Origin: Gracilimonas sp040882225
GTDB lineage: Bacteria > Bacteroidota > Rhodothermia > Balneolales > Balneolaceae
Length of the DNA stretch: 64,000 bases
Direction: 5' to 3'
Assembly (NCBI GenBank): GCA_040882225.1
Contig: JBBEBR010000005.1
Location: forward strand, 62,001-126,000
Below the pieces are notes generated by a model. It saw only the letters and a program-made list of their open reading frames with translations. It did not search any database and was not told the origin of the DNA. Position 1 is the first letter of the stretch, and the number at the start of each line of letters is the position of its first letter. This document shows positions 34,781 to 44,180 of this stretch, one piece after another. The translations under genes and the position numbers were made by a program.

Positions 34781-37700
34781 TTACTTAATAAGCGTCATTT
34801 TTTTGGTTTGAACAAAGCTGCCTGCGATAATGCGATAAACATATATCCCACTTGCAAGGTCTCCAGCGTCGAACTGTACAGTATGTTCTCCGGCACTCAT
34901 TCGGTCGTTAACGAGTGTGCGAACAAGCTGCCCGTTAATGTTATACACCTCCAGTTTTACATCATGCGCCTGTGGCAGGTTAAACACAATGTTAGAGGTT
35001 GGGTTGAACGGGTTCGGGTAATTTTGAGAAAGAGAGAATGAAGATGGAGTATCAGTTATAGCTTCATTCGGTACAGGAGTATCTCCTTCAAAAGCACCTT
35101 TGTAAGGATGCTCCGCACTTCGCTCAGTACCGTCAATATCGGTAGTGACGGCTGCCAAAGGTATGCCGCCGAGGCGGTCATCACCGATAGAAGAACCATC
35201 AAGGCGTAGGTTTGTTTCAGAAACAAATTCAACACTGGCAGTAGTGGAAAATTCATCCTGTTCGGTAGCAGTCTGCCAGTCTTCGAGAGAAGCAGTGGCA
35301 CTGCCATCATCACCAGATCCAAAGAATCCGACGCTTGCAGAAGAGCCTAATACACTATAGTTGTTATAGTCGGCACTTAAACCTGTTCCCGCCATTGGCC
35401 AATGGAATGCATAAGCGTTATCAGCATCATGGGCTACAGTAAAGATGTTATTCTGGAAATCCCAGGTTTGTGTTGTTTCAACTTCTTCTGAGCCAAAGGC
35501 TGCATGAACCCCGGTTTCACTGCTGCTGCCAACCAGGATGGTATTATGGTACACATTATTGTGCGCGGTACCACCATAGAAAGTCAACTTCATGCCAAAT
35601 ACCTCGTTTCCGGTGGCTTCTCCAACATTTTTAAATTCAGGAGCTGACACCATATTATTAACAACATTAACGGTACCATCATTACCATTTAACGAAATAC
35701 CGACGGAATAAGATGGATCTGTAGTACGATTCACTTGCAGCCCTGTGATGTTATTACCTATGATATTTGTAGTACCACTACTACCGGCAAAATAGATACC
35801 ACCATACCATAACTGATTTTCGCGAGGGTTTACTATAGTAATATTATTACCGATAACACTACTATTGGAATCTAGATAGCTTGTTACACCACGGTGAGCA
35901 GTATAAATATCGTTACCGATAATTAAACTTTCATCAAGTTTATTGTCACCAAAACCCCATAGACCAACACCAGTTCTAAAGGTACCGTCTTCTGTACCAA
36001 TTTGGTTATTTTCTATGAGCCAGCCTGTTGAGCTATGAGAACCCGATTCATTTGGTGTAATACCATTTACATAACCAGTTCCAGTAAAAGTAAATATGGT
36101 ATTTTTAATAGTAGTATTTACCGTTTCTTTAATCCATACCATGTTGACTATAGCAACGTCGGAACTGGTGATAGTTAAATCACGAGTGTCTCCATCTGCT
36201 GTATTAGAGCCATCAATAGTAACGTAATCAGCACTAATGATTGCGATACCATCTCCACCGTTAGAAACAACATCTAAGGTTGCAGTTACACCCGCAGCTG
36301 GTTTAATGGTTAAGGGAGTGTCTTCTGTTAGATCATCACGGTTAATACCAATACCAGAAGTTTCAGTCAAATCAGCAGCAATATAGAGTGTAGTTGCTGC
36401 GCTTAGGCCTGCTTCATTGATTGCACTAATGGCGTCTGCTAAAGAAGCAAAACCCTGAGTATTTTCACCTTGTGGAATGTAATATTCGCCGGCAAGAGGG
36501 TCTGGAATGGTTACCTGAGCCTCTGGATTACCAACAACTTCTGAATAGTCAGAACCAACTTGAATTCCCCCTATAGTTAAAGAGGGTGCGTTAGATGCTG
36601 ATCCCTGACGAAGAGCAATAGTTCCAACATCAGTTATATCTCCGCCATCACTATGGGTAAGAGCTGGTGCGTCTGGTAAATCTGTTCCGGCGGGATTGAT
36701 ATATAGATTGGTTATATCATCACCATCTTCAACAAAGGTGTATTCCAGAACCAATAAAACAGTTTCGCCTAATTGGTAAACATGGTCAGTGTAGATAGTT
36801 CCTCCTGAAGCTTTTGACAAACCAAAAGCAAGATTATCAGTATCATCTGCTTTCACAAATACACGTCCACGAAAATCAAATCCCATTTCTTCCGGGGCAA
36901 TGTGGAAAAAGTAGTCTCCACTTGTTGTTGCAGAACTAACATTTACAAGTGCTGAAGCATAAACACTACCTGAAGAATAGGTTCCCGTTGCCCGGTTTAC
37001 ATCTTCTCCACCACCTGAAACACTTGCAGATTTGCCTAAAGCACTGGCAGCATAACCAGCATAAGAAAGGGTATCATCTACAACCGCTATGGAGTTGCTT
37101 CCTTCGCCACTATGAGCTGCCCAACCATTATCAGTAAGAAGTGATCCAGTCGAATAATCAAATTGCTCAGTAAATAATCCGGCTTCTGGCTCGGCATTGG
37201 TAAAAGCAGCAAGGCCGTTGCCTCCATCTAATACGTAAACGTCATAAGAACCGTCATTATTTAACTTTACTTGTGCATCTCCACTAATTGAGTTGCCGTT
37301 ATCTGCCGTTCCCATCAATGCTGTACTTGCATTAATGCTTGGTGCAGTTGCATCTGAAACATCATAAATATAAGCACGTCCATTTCTGTCTCCGGAAGCA
37401 GATCCATCATCTCTGAATGAATATACAGATAGATAATCGGTGCCATCCATATTGAATGCAGCCAAACCACTTCTTGAAGTAGATGTAAATTCACTGCCAG
37501 TAACATATGCTCCTGCACTAGTATAACGAACAGGTGCAGAACTGTTACTGCCAACATAAAAGTCCGAAGTTCTTCCAGGTGCAAGAGGAGTAGCATCAGC
37601 ACCAGATCCAATTGCAACATTATCACCCGTAAGGGTGATTGTTTCTACATCCCAATTTGCACCTTGATCTTCTGTAGTGGCTACATAAATAACACCCGTG

Positions 37701-38257
37701 GTAGTTCCTGAAGCAGGAATCCATACTTCTGCAGTATTATCTTCAACAGACCCAACTACAGTGAATTTATCACCTAATCTATGAGCCTCAACAGTTGTCA
37801 GGGAAAATGTACTAATAGGGGCACCACCTTCGCTATCCCATAAATAAAATTTAAATGGGTGGGCTGCACTAGCATTAAGGGTCATATTGCCAAGGAATAA
37901 TTTTCCATCTGATGATGATTCTAAGCCGTTAATTTCATAAAAACCCAATTCAACTCCAGACAAGTCAAATTCAGCATCTAATACTACATCGGCTCCAGTA
38001 TTAGCATCTAAAACTTGAATTTTCATATTAGTTCTATCTGCAACATATAGTCTTGCATTGTCATCAAAATCTGCATAGGCCATGCCGCGTACAGTTGCAG
38101 TGGTAAACCAATCAGGCGCTGATGATTCAGCATTTGCGTCATTTGTTCGCTCCCATACTTGTTCTAATTCTTGAGCCTGGGAAGTGCTTGTAAACGCTAA
38201 TATCAGAAAAGCGCTTACAAAGAAGCTCAGTATTGTTCTTTGTAAAAATTGAGTCAT
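34781..38257 (-). CDS. Large secreted beta-helix protein with T9SS type A sorting domain
   Basis: 1158 aa from ATG 38257, chosen because a signal peptide follows at once (ending STSQAQ); an in-frame upstream TTG at 38389 would add 44 non-signal residues. The N-terminal ~340 residues are beta-propeller-like (repeated Y-V-D-G patterns). The next segment looks like a LamG/jelly-roll domain (LFTEQFDYSTGSLLTDNGW). A right-handed beta-helix region follows (QGFASLADAISAINEAG...NNIFTVAHD), then the sorting domain (NYPNPFNPTSNIVF...KMTLIK). Probably a cell-surface adhesin or polysaccharide-binding protein; no catalytic residues identified. Confidence 0.85.
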   Translation of the reverse strand: MTQFLQRTILSFFVSAFLILAFTSTSQAQELEQVWERTNDANAESSAPDWFTTATVRGMAYADFDDNARLYVADRTNMKIQVLDANTGADVVLDAEFDLSGVELGFYEINGLESSSDGKLFLGNMTLNASAAHPFKFYLWDSEGGAPISTFSLTTVEAHRLGDKFTVVGSVEDNTAEVWIPASGTTTGVIYVATTEDQGANWDVETITLTGDNVAIGSGADATPLAPGRTSDFYVGSNSSAPVRYTSAGAYVTGSEFTSTSRSGLAAFNMDGTDYLSVYSFRDDGSASGDRNGRAYIYDVSDATAPSINASTALMGTADNGNSISGDAQVKLNNDGSYDVYVLDGGNGLAAFTNAEPEAGLFTEQFDYSTGSLLTDNGWAAHSGEGSNSIAVVDDTLSYAGYAASALGKSASVSGGGEDVNRATGTYSSGSVYASALVNVSSATTSGDYFFHIAPEEMGFDFRGRVFVKADDTDNLAFGLSKASGGTIYTDHVYQLGETVLLVLEYTFVEDGDDITNLYINPAGTDLPDAPALTHSDGGDITDVGTIALRQGSASNAPSLTIGGIQVGSDYSEVVGNPEAQVTIPDPLAGEYYIPQGENTQGFASLADAISAINEAGLSAATTLYIAADLTETSGIGINRDDLTEDTPLTIKPAAGVTATLDVVSNGGDGIAIISADYVTIDGSNTADGDTRDLTITSSDVAIVNMVWIKETVNTTIKNTIFTFTGTGYVNGITPNESGSHSSTGWLIENNQIGTEDGTFRTGVGLWGFGDNKLDESLIIGNDIYTAHRGVTSYLDSNSSVIGNNITIVNPRENQLWYGGIYFAGSSGTTNIIGNNITGLQVNRTTDPSYSVGISLNGNDGTVNVVNNMVSAPEFKNVGEATGNEVFGMKLTFYGGTAHNNVYHNTILVGSSSETGVHAAFGSEEVETTQTWDFQNNIFTVAHDADNAYAFHWPMAGTGLSADYNNYSVLGSSASVGFFGSGDDGSATASLEDWQTATEQDEFSTTASVEFVSETNLRLDGSSIGDDRLGGIPLAAVTTDIDGTERSAEHPYKGAFEGDTPVPNEAITDTPSSFSLSQNYPNPFNPTSNIVFNLPQAHDVKLEVYNINGQLVRTLVNDRMSAGEHTVQFDAGDLASGIYVYRIIAGSFVQTKKMTLIK

Positions 38258-38617
38258 ATTAAACCCTGTTTTTTTTAGTTTGTGTTGAATGCGATTTAAG
38301 AGTGAACAGACGCCAGATATTCGAGATAAGAAACTGAACCCTACTACCCTAAAACCTTTTGTTTTCCCCATTGCCTTCGAACTTGGCAATGTTGAACCCT
38401 GAACATAACATTTTTTGGTTAAGAATTAGAAAAAAATCTGCTTTAGTTAAAAATCCACAAAATTTATTCGTGCCATTCTAAAAACTTCTTAGATGAATCC
38501 TCTTTTTAAGCACAAATCACCGATTGTCTATTACTAAAAAATATTTCATTTTAATCCCCATTAGAAACTTCCTTTGCAATAGTGAATCTGCTTAATTTTT
38601 ATTCAACCGATTAATCA

Positions 38618-39271
38618 ATGAAAACGCACCTTCTACGATTCTTTATACTATCCTTAGTGGTAATCTCCTTTTCTTCCGCTTGCTCACAGCCTGAAAAACC
38701 AACAGAGAATTCAGCAACTGAATGGGTAGACCTTTGGGATGGTGAAACATTCAACAACTGGCGTGCCAGCGAGCATCCGGATTCTTTTACCATCGAAGAC
38801 GGGAAAATTGTTGTTGATGGCCCTCGTGCTCATCTTTTTTATGAAGGTTCTTTAGCCAATGCAGATTTCAAAAACTTTGAGTTTAAAGCAGATGTATTCA
38901 CTTATCCTCAGGCAAATTCCGGAATATTTTTTCATACACAATTTCAGGAAGAGGGCTGGCCAGCGCACGGTTATGAAGCTCAGGTAAACGCAACGCATTC
39001 GGATCCCCGTAAAACCGGCAGTATCTATGGAGTCGAAAATGTGATGGATGATGCTCCTCACACTGATGAAGAATGGTTCACCTATCACCTCATCGTGAAC
39101 GGCCGAGACATCACCCTAAAGATTAATAATGAAGTGGTAACCGAGTTCACCGAACCTGATGATCGGGAAGGCACCATAAAATTGAGCAGCGGCACCATCG
39201 CACTACAGGCTCACGATCCCGATAGCCGCATTTATTATCGAAATATAAAAGCACGAGTATTAGCTGATTAA
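38618..39271 (+). CDS. DUF1080 (3-keto-disaccharide hydrolase-like) lipoprotein
   Basis: 217 aa; lipoprotein signal with lipobox FSSAC (Cys22). The rest is one DUF1080 domain (WVDLWDGETFNNWR, then SGIFFHTQFQEEGWPAHGYEAQV, IYGVENVMDDAPHTDEEWFTYHLIVNG). Characterised family members cleave 3-keto-glycosides by a beta-elimination-type route. The next two genes (a GMC oxidoreductase and a gluconate-dehydrogenase-like small subunit) would produce the 3-keto substrate, supporting this role. Gap to the GMC gene is 32 bp. Confidence 0.85.
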   Translation: MKTHLLRFFILSLVVISFSSACSQPEKPTENSATEWVDLWDGETFNNWRASEHPDSFTIEDGKIVVDGPRAHLFYEGSLANADFKNFEFKADVFTYPQANSGIFFHTQFQEEGWPAHGYEAQVNATHSDPRKTGSIYGVENVMDDAPHTDEEWFTYHLIVNGRDITLKINNEVVTEFTEPDDREGTIKLSSGTIALQAHDPDSRIYYRNIKARVLAD

Positions 39272-39303
39272 TTAATTCAACCATAATTAAAAAAATCCCG
39301 CTT

Positions 39304-41046
39304 ATGAGTTTTGAAATACAACAACCATCAAAAGAATATGATGTGGTAATTGTAGGTTCGGGGGCGGGTGGCGGAATGGCCGCTAATATCCTCTCAAAAT
39401 CCGGACTTTCAGTTGCGGTGATGGAGGCCGGCGGGGATTACGATCCTGCCAAAAATGAATATCGAACGCAATTGCGATGGCCGTGGGAATCACCCCGAAG
39501 AGGTGCGGGTACTGTTCGCCCTTTCGGCGATTTTGACGCCGCGTGGGGTGGTTGGGATATCGACGGAGAACCCTATACCAGAACATCCGGCACACAATTT
39601 GACTGGTTTCGCTCACGAATGCTCGGTGGGCGAACTAATCACTGGGGGCGTATTTCGCTGCGTTTTGGCCCAAAGGATTTCAAACGCAAAGACCATGACG
39701 GAATGGGAGATAACTGGCCTATTGGCTATGAAGACATCAAGCCATGGTATGATAAAGTAGATAAGCTGATCGGTGTTTTTGGTACAAACGAAGGCCTTGA
39801 AAACGACCCTGACGGCTTTTTTCTTCCTCCTCCAAAGCCACGCCTTCATGAACTTTATATCCAAAAAGGTGCAAAAAAAGCGGGTATACCGGTTATTCCG
39901 ATGAGGAAATCCGTTCTCACCCGACCCATTAACAAAGAAAGGGGCGTCTGTTTTTATTGCAATCAATGTAACCGGGGATGCAGTGCCTACGCCGATTTTT
40001 CCTCAAGCACTTGCCTGGTTCAGCCAGCTATGAGAAAAGGAAACGTGGATTTATATACAGGGGCTATGGTGAGGGAAGTTACCACGAACAGCAGCGGCAA
40101 AGCCACCGGCGTTTCCTATGTTGATAAACAGGATTTACAGGAATATCAAATAAAGGCAAAAGTGGTGGTATTGGGTGCTTCGGCTTGTGAGTCGGCACGT
40201 ATTTTATTGAACTCGAAATCTTCCGCGCATCCAAATGGGTTGGCAAATAGCAGCGGAATGGTAGGGCGTTATCTTCACGATTCTACCGGTGCCAGCCGGG
40301 CTGCAATCATGCCCGACCTCATTGACCATGACCGATATAATGAAGATGGTGTTGGCGGCGCACATGTTTACGCTCCCTGGTGGTTAGATCATAAAAAACA
40401 TGATTTCACCCGCGGTTACCATCTTGAATTTGGAGGCGGTATGGGAATGCCTTCTTATGGCTTTGGATTCGGGATGGACAGCATGCGGCAATATATTGTT
40501 GATGAAATGGGAAAACCATCTCCTAATGGCGGATACGGTGCCGGCCTTAAGCGGGATGTTAGGAAAATATATGGCTCTACCGTAGGAGTTGCCGGCCGTG
40601 GGGAAAGCATTCCCCAGTACGACAATTACTGTGAAATTGATCCTCAAACCGTCGACAAATATGGGATTCCGGTACTTCGATTCAACTACAACTGGACGGA
40701 TCATGAAGTGAATCAGGCTAAGCACATGCAGGAAACGTTCGAAGAATTGCTTACCAGTATGGGCGGTACGTTACTTGGCAATAAACCTGGCAAAGAATCT
40801 CAATATGGCCTGGCCGCTCCGGGACGCATTATTCACGAGGTTGGAACTACCCGAATGGGAGATAATCCAAAAACTTCAGTGCTAAATAAACACTCTCAGG
40901 CTCACGATTGTGAGAATGTATTTGTTGTAGATGGAGGCGCTTTCGTTTCTCAGGCGGATAAGAATCCTACCTGGACGATACTGGCTCTTTCCTGGAGAGC
41001 TTCCGAATACATTGTTGATCAGCTAAAAAGTCAGAATATAGGGTAG
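39304..41046 (+). CDS. GMC-family FAD oxidoreductase
   Basis: 580 aa. FAD-binding GSGAGGGM (18-25), ADP-ribose-contacting acidic strand VAVMEAGGDYD, LGGRTNHWGRISLRFGPKDF, a Cys-rich segment CFYCNQCNRGC (possible metal or disulfide cluster), and the C-terminal GMC signature IIHEVGTTRMG...NPTWTI with the His/Asn active-site pair. By neighbourhood it is likely the large subunit of a sugar (glucoside) 3-dehydrogenase, oxidising a sugar C3 hydroxyl. No signal peptide of its own, so it may be exported with its Tat-like partner, as in related gluconate or sorbitol dehydrogenases. Confidence 0.88.
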   Translation: MSFEIQQPSKEYDVVIVGSGAGGGMAANILSKSGLSVAVMEAGGDYDPAKNEYRTQLRWPWESPRRGAGTVRPFGDFDAAWGGWDIDGEPYTRTSGTQFDWFRSRMLGGRTNHWGRISLRFGPKDFKRKDHDGMGDNWPIGYEDIKPWYDKVDKLIGVFGTNEGLENDPDGFFLPPPKPRLHELYIQKGAKKAGIPVIPMRKSVLTRPINKERGVCFYCNQCNRGCSAYADFSSSTCLVQPAMRKGNVDLYTGAMVREVTTNSSGKATGVSYVDKQDLQEYQIKAKVVVLGASACESARILLNSKSSAHPNGLANSSGMVGRYLHDSTGASRAAIMPDLIDHDRYNEDGVGGAHVYAPWWLDHKKHDFTRGYHLEFGGGMGMPSYGFGFGMDSMRQYIVDEMGKPSPNGGYGAGLKRDVRKIYGSTVGVAGRGESIPQYDNYCEIDPQTVDKYGIPVLRFNYNWTDHEVNQAKHMQETFEELLTSMGGTLLGNKPGKESQYGLAAPGRIIHEVGTTRMGDNPKTSVLNKHSQAHDCENVFVVDGGAFVSQADKNPTWTILALSWRASEYIVDQLKSQNIG

Positions 41047-41054
41047 TGTCATGT

Positions 41055-41159
41055 TGTGCAAAGATCTGTCAGGTTTCAAAATTATCAGGGTTTATTCCAT
41101 TTATCTCTTTACAAAACCTGTCAGGACTGTGACACGCCAAGCTTTACATGGCAGTAGCA
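41055..41159. repeat. Dispersed palindromic element (CCTGACAGG family), copy 2
   Basis: Homologue of 6631-6738, inserted between the GMC gene and its small-subunit gene. Inverted arms AGATCTGTCAGGTTT (41062-41076) and AAACCTGTCAGGACT (41114-41128), imperfect in both copies but pairing across the same loop. The conserved tail ends TTTACATGGCAGTAGCA. Confidence 0.8.
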
Positions 41160-41198
41160 TACCTCACTAAATAATAATCGCTCAAAAAACAGTATAAC

Positions 41199-41903
41199 AT
41201 GGATAGACGAGAACACCTGAAATTACTACTGGCCGGTACCATTGGAACAGGATTGATGATTACTTCCTGCACCGATGAAGACCGGGAAATCAGTGAAAAA
41301 ATCATCAAAGAAGGTTCCTATGGCAGAACGGAAACGGAAATCCTGCTGGATGAGAAAGTTAAATCCGAAACATTTTTCACCCAAAAAGAGCGAAGAACTG
41401 TGGAAGTTTTGTGTGATATTATCATCCCGGAAGATGAAATTTCAGGCAGTGCAACCGATGCGGGTGTGCCGGATTTCATCGAATTTATGATGAAAGACTA
41501 TCCCTCGTTTCAAGTACCAACCCGGGGCGGTTTAATGTGGCTCGACAGTCAATCCCGCCAGCGCTTTGGTTCTGATTTTGCCGACTGTACCTCAAAACAA
41601 CAAACAGAACTTGTAGATGCATTTGCCTACCCTGATAAAGCCGAACCTGCAATGAAATATGGCGTTCGGTTTTTTAACAGGATGAGAGACCTCACCACAA
41701 CCGGATTCTTCACCTCAGAAATGGGAATAAATGATTTAGGCTACGCCGGAAACCGCGCCAATATGTGGGACGGAGTGCCAAACGATGTGCTCAAAAAACA
41801 TGGACTCTCCTACGATCAAAAAACAATTGATGAATGCGTGCAGGCAAACGAGCGTGGCAAGATTGCCGAATGGGACGAGCAGGGAAATTTGATTCGAGGA
41901 TAA
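41199..41903 (+). CDS. Gluconate 2-dehydrogenase subunit 3 family protein (Tat-like signal)
   Basis: 234 aa. The twin-arginine-like start MDRREHLKLLLAGTIGTGL followed by TSC could be a Tat signal and/or lipobox. The body matches the gluconate 2-dehydrogenase subunit 3 family: FFTQKERRTVEVLCDIIIPED, ATDAGVPDFIEFMMKDYP, TTGFFTSEMGINDLGY. This small subunit partners FAD GMC dehydrogenases and helps their export. It completes a three-gene 3-keto-sugar cluster; 152 bp (with the repeat) separate it from the GMC gene. Confidence 0.87.
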   Translation: MDRREHLKLLLAGTIGTGLMITSCTDEDREISEKIIKEGSYGRTETEILLDEKVKSETFFTQKERRTVEVLCDIIIPEDEISGSATDAGVPDFIEFMMKDYPSFQVPTRGGLMWLDSQSRQRFGSDFADCTSKQQTELVDAFAYPDKAEPAMKYGVRFFNRMRDLTTTGFFTSEMGINDLGYAGNRANMWDGVPNDVLKKHGLSYDQKTIDECVQANERGKIAEWDEQGNLIRG

Positions 41904-41962
41904 TCATTTTGAGCCCCTCGTTACCCCCAGTAATAAATATAATCTAACTTTATCAAGAAACT

Positions 41963-42007
41963 AAAAACCCCTGCAATTCTATAAAACTATGAACTGCAAG
42001 GGTTTAA
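41963..42007 (-). terminator. Terminator after tRNA-Leu
   Basis: On the minus strand AACCCTTGCAGTTCATAG / TAGAATTGCAGGGGTT then TTT, directly 3' of tRNA-Leu. A long stem with a short T-run. Confidence 0.75.
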
Positions 42008-42009
42008 AG

Positions 42010-42097
42010 TACCGCAGGCCGGACTCGAACCGGCACGGAGATTGTAACCTCCATTGGATTTTAAGTCCAACGTGTCTACCAATTCCACCACTGCGGC
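42010..42097 (-). tRNA. tRNA-Leu (TAA)
   Basis: 88 nt with a long variable arm (GGAGGTT...AATCTCC), as expected for leucine. Acceptor GCCGCAG/CTGCGGT with a G-T first pair, anticodon loop CTTAAAA (anticodon TAA), T-arm GCCGGTTCGAGTCCGGC, discriminator A; CCA not encoded. Confidence 0.95.
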
Positions 42098-42108
42098 AAG
42101 GTAGGCGC

Positions 42109-42140
42109 CAAATATACGGCTTAAATCTTTACTACTTCAA
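42109..42140 (-). promoter_or_regulatory. Promoter of tRNA-Leu
   Basis: On the minus strand TTG (42138-42140), 21-bp spacer, TATATTTG (42109-42116): a full match to the Bacteroidota TTG/TAnnTTTG promoter, 11 bp upstream of the tRNA 5' end. Confidence 0.75.
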
Positions 42141-42240
42141 CGTAGATTTCATATTATTTCTCAAACATCGTGAATGAAGTGGGGCGTTCTAAACCTCGGT
42201 AAATTTTTACTAAAGAAACAAAGAGAGCCAAGCGAGTTTT

Positions 42241-42361
42241 TTAACCTGAGTTCGATTCTTAAAATCACTTTCAGAAGTGAACAAGCTTATTTTGGAAAAC
42301 CTGCGAGGTTGCTTAGAGTGCTACCAACCGTGTATTTTAACAGATTTTAGAATCGAACTCA
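42241..42361. mobile_element. MITE-like element, internally deleted copy (121 bp)
   Basis: Ends CTGAGTTCGATTCTTAAAAT and AGATTTTAGAATCGAACTCA: terminal inverted repeats. The interior matches 23310-23495 but lacks its 60-bp core; the junction falls at a GCGAG/TCGAG short repeat, pointing to a recombination deletion. The outermost stem bases differ from copy 1 yet remain paired (GAGTTCG/CGAACTC here, GTTTCG/TGAAAC there). Confidence 0.72.
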
Positions 42362-42434
42362 TTTTTTTCTTGTGTGCATTACTGAGATCGGGATCGGGGG
42401 TAAGTCTTTTTCAACGAGGGGGAGTTAGGTTGCC

Positions 42435-44180
42435 TTAGTTTTCATAAACTTTCCGAATTGCATCAAAAAGCATCTCAGATGGCCCACCTTTGCTCAGCAT
42501 ATCCACTGCCCCCGCTTGTTTTATCAGATCTGAATATTCACTCTCCTCATGCATTGAAAGCCCAATGATTCTAATATCTTTGTAATCCTGATGGATTAAT
42601 CGTGTGGCTTCTATTCCGTCCATTTCAGGCATTGTAATATCCATGATAATTACATCCGGCTGTTGATTATGCACAAAATCAATTGCCTCTACACCATTGC
42701 TGGCTTCACCAATTATATTAATATCCGCTTCTTTGTTTAACAACCTTACAAGACCGTTTCTCATCACTTGGTGGTCGTCTACAACCAATACTTTTATTAT
42801 ACCTGATGTACTTCCATTTTCCTCATAAGATGTTTCAACTCTGGCGCTTTTTTTATCTGGAACTCTTTTAACATTTTCTGGAATAGTTTTTTCATCTTCA
42901 TCAATAGGTACAACTAACGTAAAATGGCTGCCCCGCCCCGGCTCGCTGTCAATTTCAAGACGGCCATTCATCAGCTCCATTTTTTCACGAATATTCCTCA
43001 ATCCCTGGCTTTTGGTACTGCCGAAATCATCCCCAGACATGTCGAATCCTCTACCTTCGTCAATTACTTCAATAGAGATATTTTTCTCATCACTGGATAA
43101 ACGAACTTCTGCCTTATCTACGTGTGCATGTTTAAGTACATTTATAAGAAGTTCTTTAACCTCCTGAAATAGTAGTACTTTTAAACTCTGAGATAGCTTA
43201 GGTATTTCATTTTCAGCATGTATTTCGATAGTAAGCCCTTTCATATGTCGCATATTAGCAAGCCATTGCAATGCTGCCAAAAGCCCATGATCGTGTAAAA
43301 TTGGTGGGCTTAATTCATACGATAAAGATCTCGAGGCTTCTATAGACTGATCTAAAATTTCGTTCAGTTCTTCAAGCTGCTCTTTAATTTCATTTTGGCC
43401 GGTTACTTGATTGCTGATGAGCTTTGTATTGAATTTTGCACCAATCAGCAATTGCTGTAAGCCATCATGAAGTACACGAGCTAAACGTTGTCTTTCGTTC
43501 TCCTCCACATGAGTCATTTGAATTGCCATTTCACGTAGTTTATCCGCACGTTCCTCAGCTAATTTTGTACGTTCAGCAACCCGTTTTTCTAATGTGGAAT
43601 TGAGCTGTCGAAGTTTTTCCTCGAATTGTTTTCTGTCTGTGATTTCATCAATTACCATGTTAATTCCAATCACATCGCCCTCCCTGTTATGGAGAGGTAA
43701 CCAATGCTCCAGGAGGTATCTCTGTTCCAGATTGTTGGCAATTTTACCCGTTAATTCCACATTCATTTGCACCTGACCGGTATCTAATACATGCTGCAAG
43801 GCAGCATCCGTATTTCCTGCCAAATCCGGAAGAAGTTCGCTCATCTTCTTGCCCATATGATCTTCAGAGGAAATTCCATGTATTTTCGCCAGGTGTTCAT
43901 TTACCCGGATAAATTTTAGTTCCCGGTCTAAAATGCACAAACCTACAGGTACATTTTTATAAATGGATTCAATTTCTTTTAGCCGGTTACCCGATATTTG
44001 AATTTGGTCATGAAGCTCATCTTCCATTTGTTTAAGCTTGAGCATTGCAATCTGATCTGTGCCAATTACGGCATCTACTTCATGATTGCGTAGGGCTTGA
44101 AGGATTTCTTCAGCTTCGGTAAGTCGTATTTTAAGCTCTTCAATTGTCAGCGGTCTACCCATTCTTTTATTCGTCCTCAA
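42435..44180 (-). CDS. PAS hybrid histidine kinase with C-terminal receiver (Kai-associated)
   Basis: 581 aa, no TM, cytosolic. N-terminal coiled coil (10-70), PAS domain (about 72-195: IESIYKNVPVGLCILDRELKFIRVNE), second coiled coil (195-225), and a HisKA_3/NarL-type dimerisation domain with H238 (RVLHDGLQQLL). HATPase_c (about 320-410, GLRNIREKMELMNGRL, GRGSHFTLVVP) and a receiver domain (460-581) follow, with VVDDHQ and phosphoacceptor D514 (IIMDITMPEMDG), without an HTH output. It is the third gene of the kaiC-kaiB operon and overlaps kaiB by 14 bp, so it is probably the output kinase reading KaiC state. Confidence 0.9.
   Translation of the reverse strand: MRTNKRMGRPLTIEELKIRLTEAEEILQALRNHEVDAVIGTDQIAMLKLKQMEDELHDQIQISGNRLKEIESIYKNVPVGLCILDRELKFIRVNEHLAKIHGISSEDHMGKKMSELLPDLAGNTDAALQHVLDTGQVQMNVELTGKIANNLEQRYLLEHWLPLHNREGDVIGINMVIDEITDRKQFEEKLRQLNSTLEKRVAERTKLAEERADKLREMAIQMTHVEENERQRLARVLHDGLQQLLIGAKFNTKLISNQVTGQNEIKEQLEELNEILDQSIEASRSLSYELSPPILHDHGLLAALQWLANMRHMKGLTIEIHAENEIPKLSQSLKVLLFQEVKELLINVLKHAHVDKAEVRLSSDEKNISIEVIDEGRGFDMSGDDFGSTKSQGLRNIREKMELMNGRLEIDSEPGRGSHFTLVVPIDEDEKTIPENVKRVPDKKSARVETSYEENGSTSGIIKVLVVDDHQVMRNGLVRLLNKEADINIIGEASNGVEAIDFVHNQQPDVIIMDITMPEMDGIEATRLIHQDYKDIRIIGLSMHEESEYSDLIKQAGAVDMLSKGGPSEMLFDAIRKVYEN

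Larger units (their letters stand above)
41904..42434. other. Intergenic region with tRNA-Leu and a MITE-like element
   Basis: 531 bp without protein genes. Holds a terminator (41963-42007), tRNA-Leu (42010-42097), its promoter (42109-42140) and the deleted copy of the MITE-like element (42241-42361). Nothing else recognised in 42141-42240 or 42362-42434. Confidence 0.8.

Noticed and set aside
34781..38389. Longer 1202-aa start at TTG 38389 for the T9SS protein
   Set aside because: The extra 44 residues lack signal features; a standard signal peptide begins at ATG 38257.
41989..42177. Apparent 62-codon frame over tRNA-Leu
   Set aside because: Antisense of the tRNA (YRRPDSNRHGDCN-type artefact).
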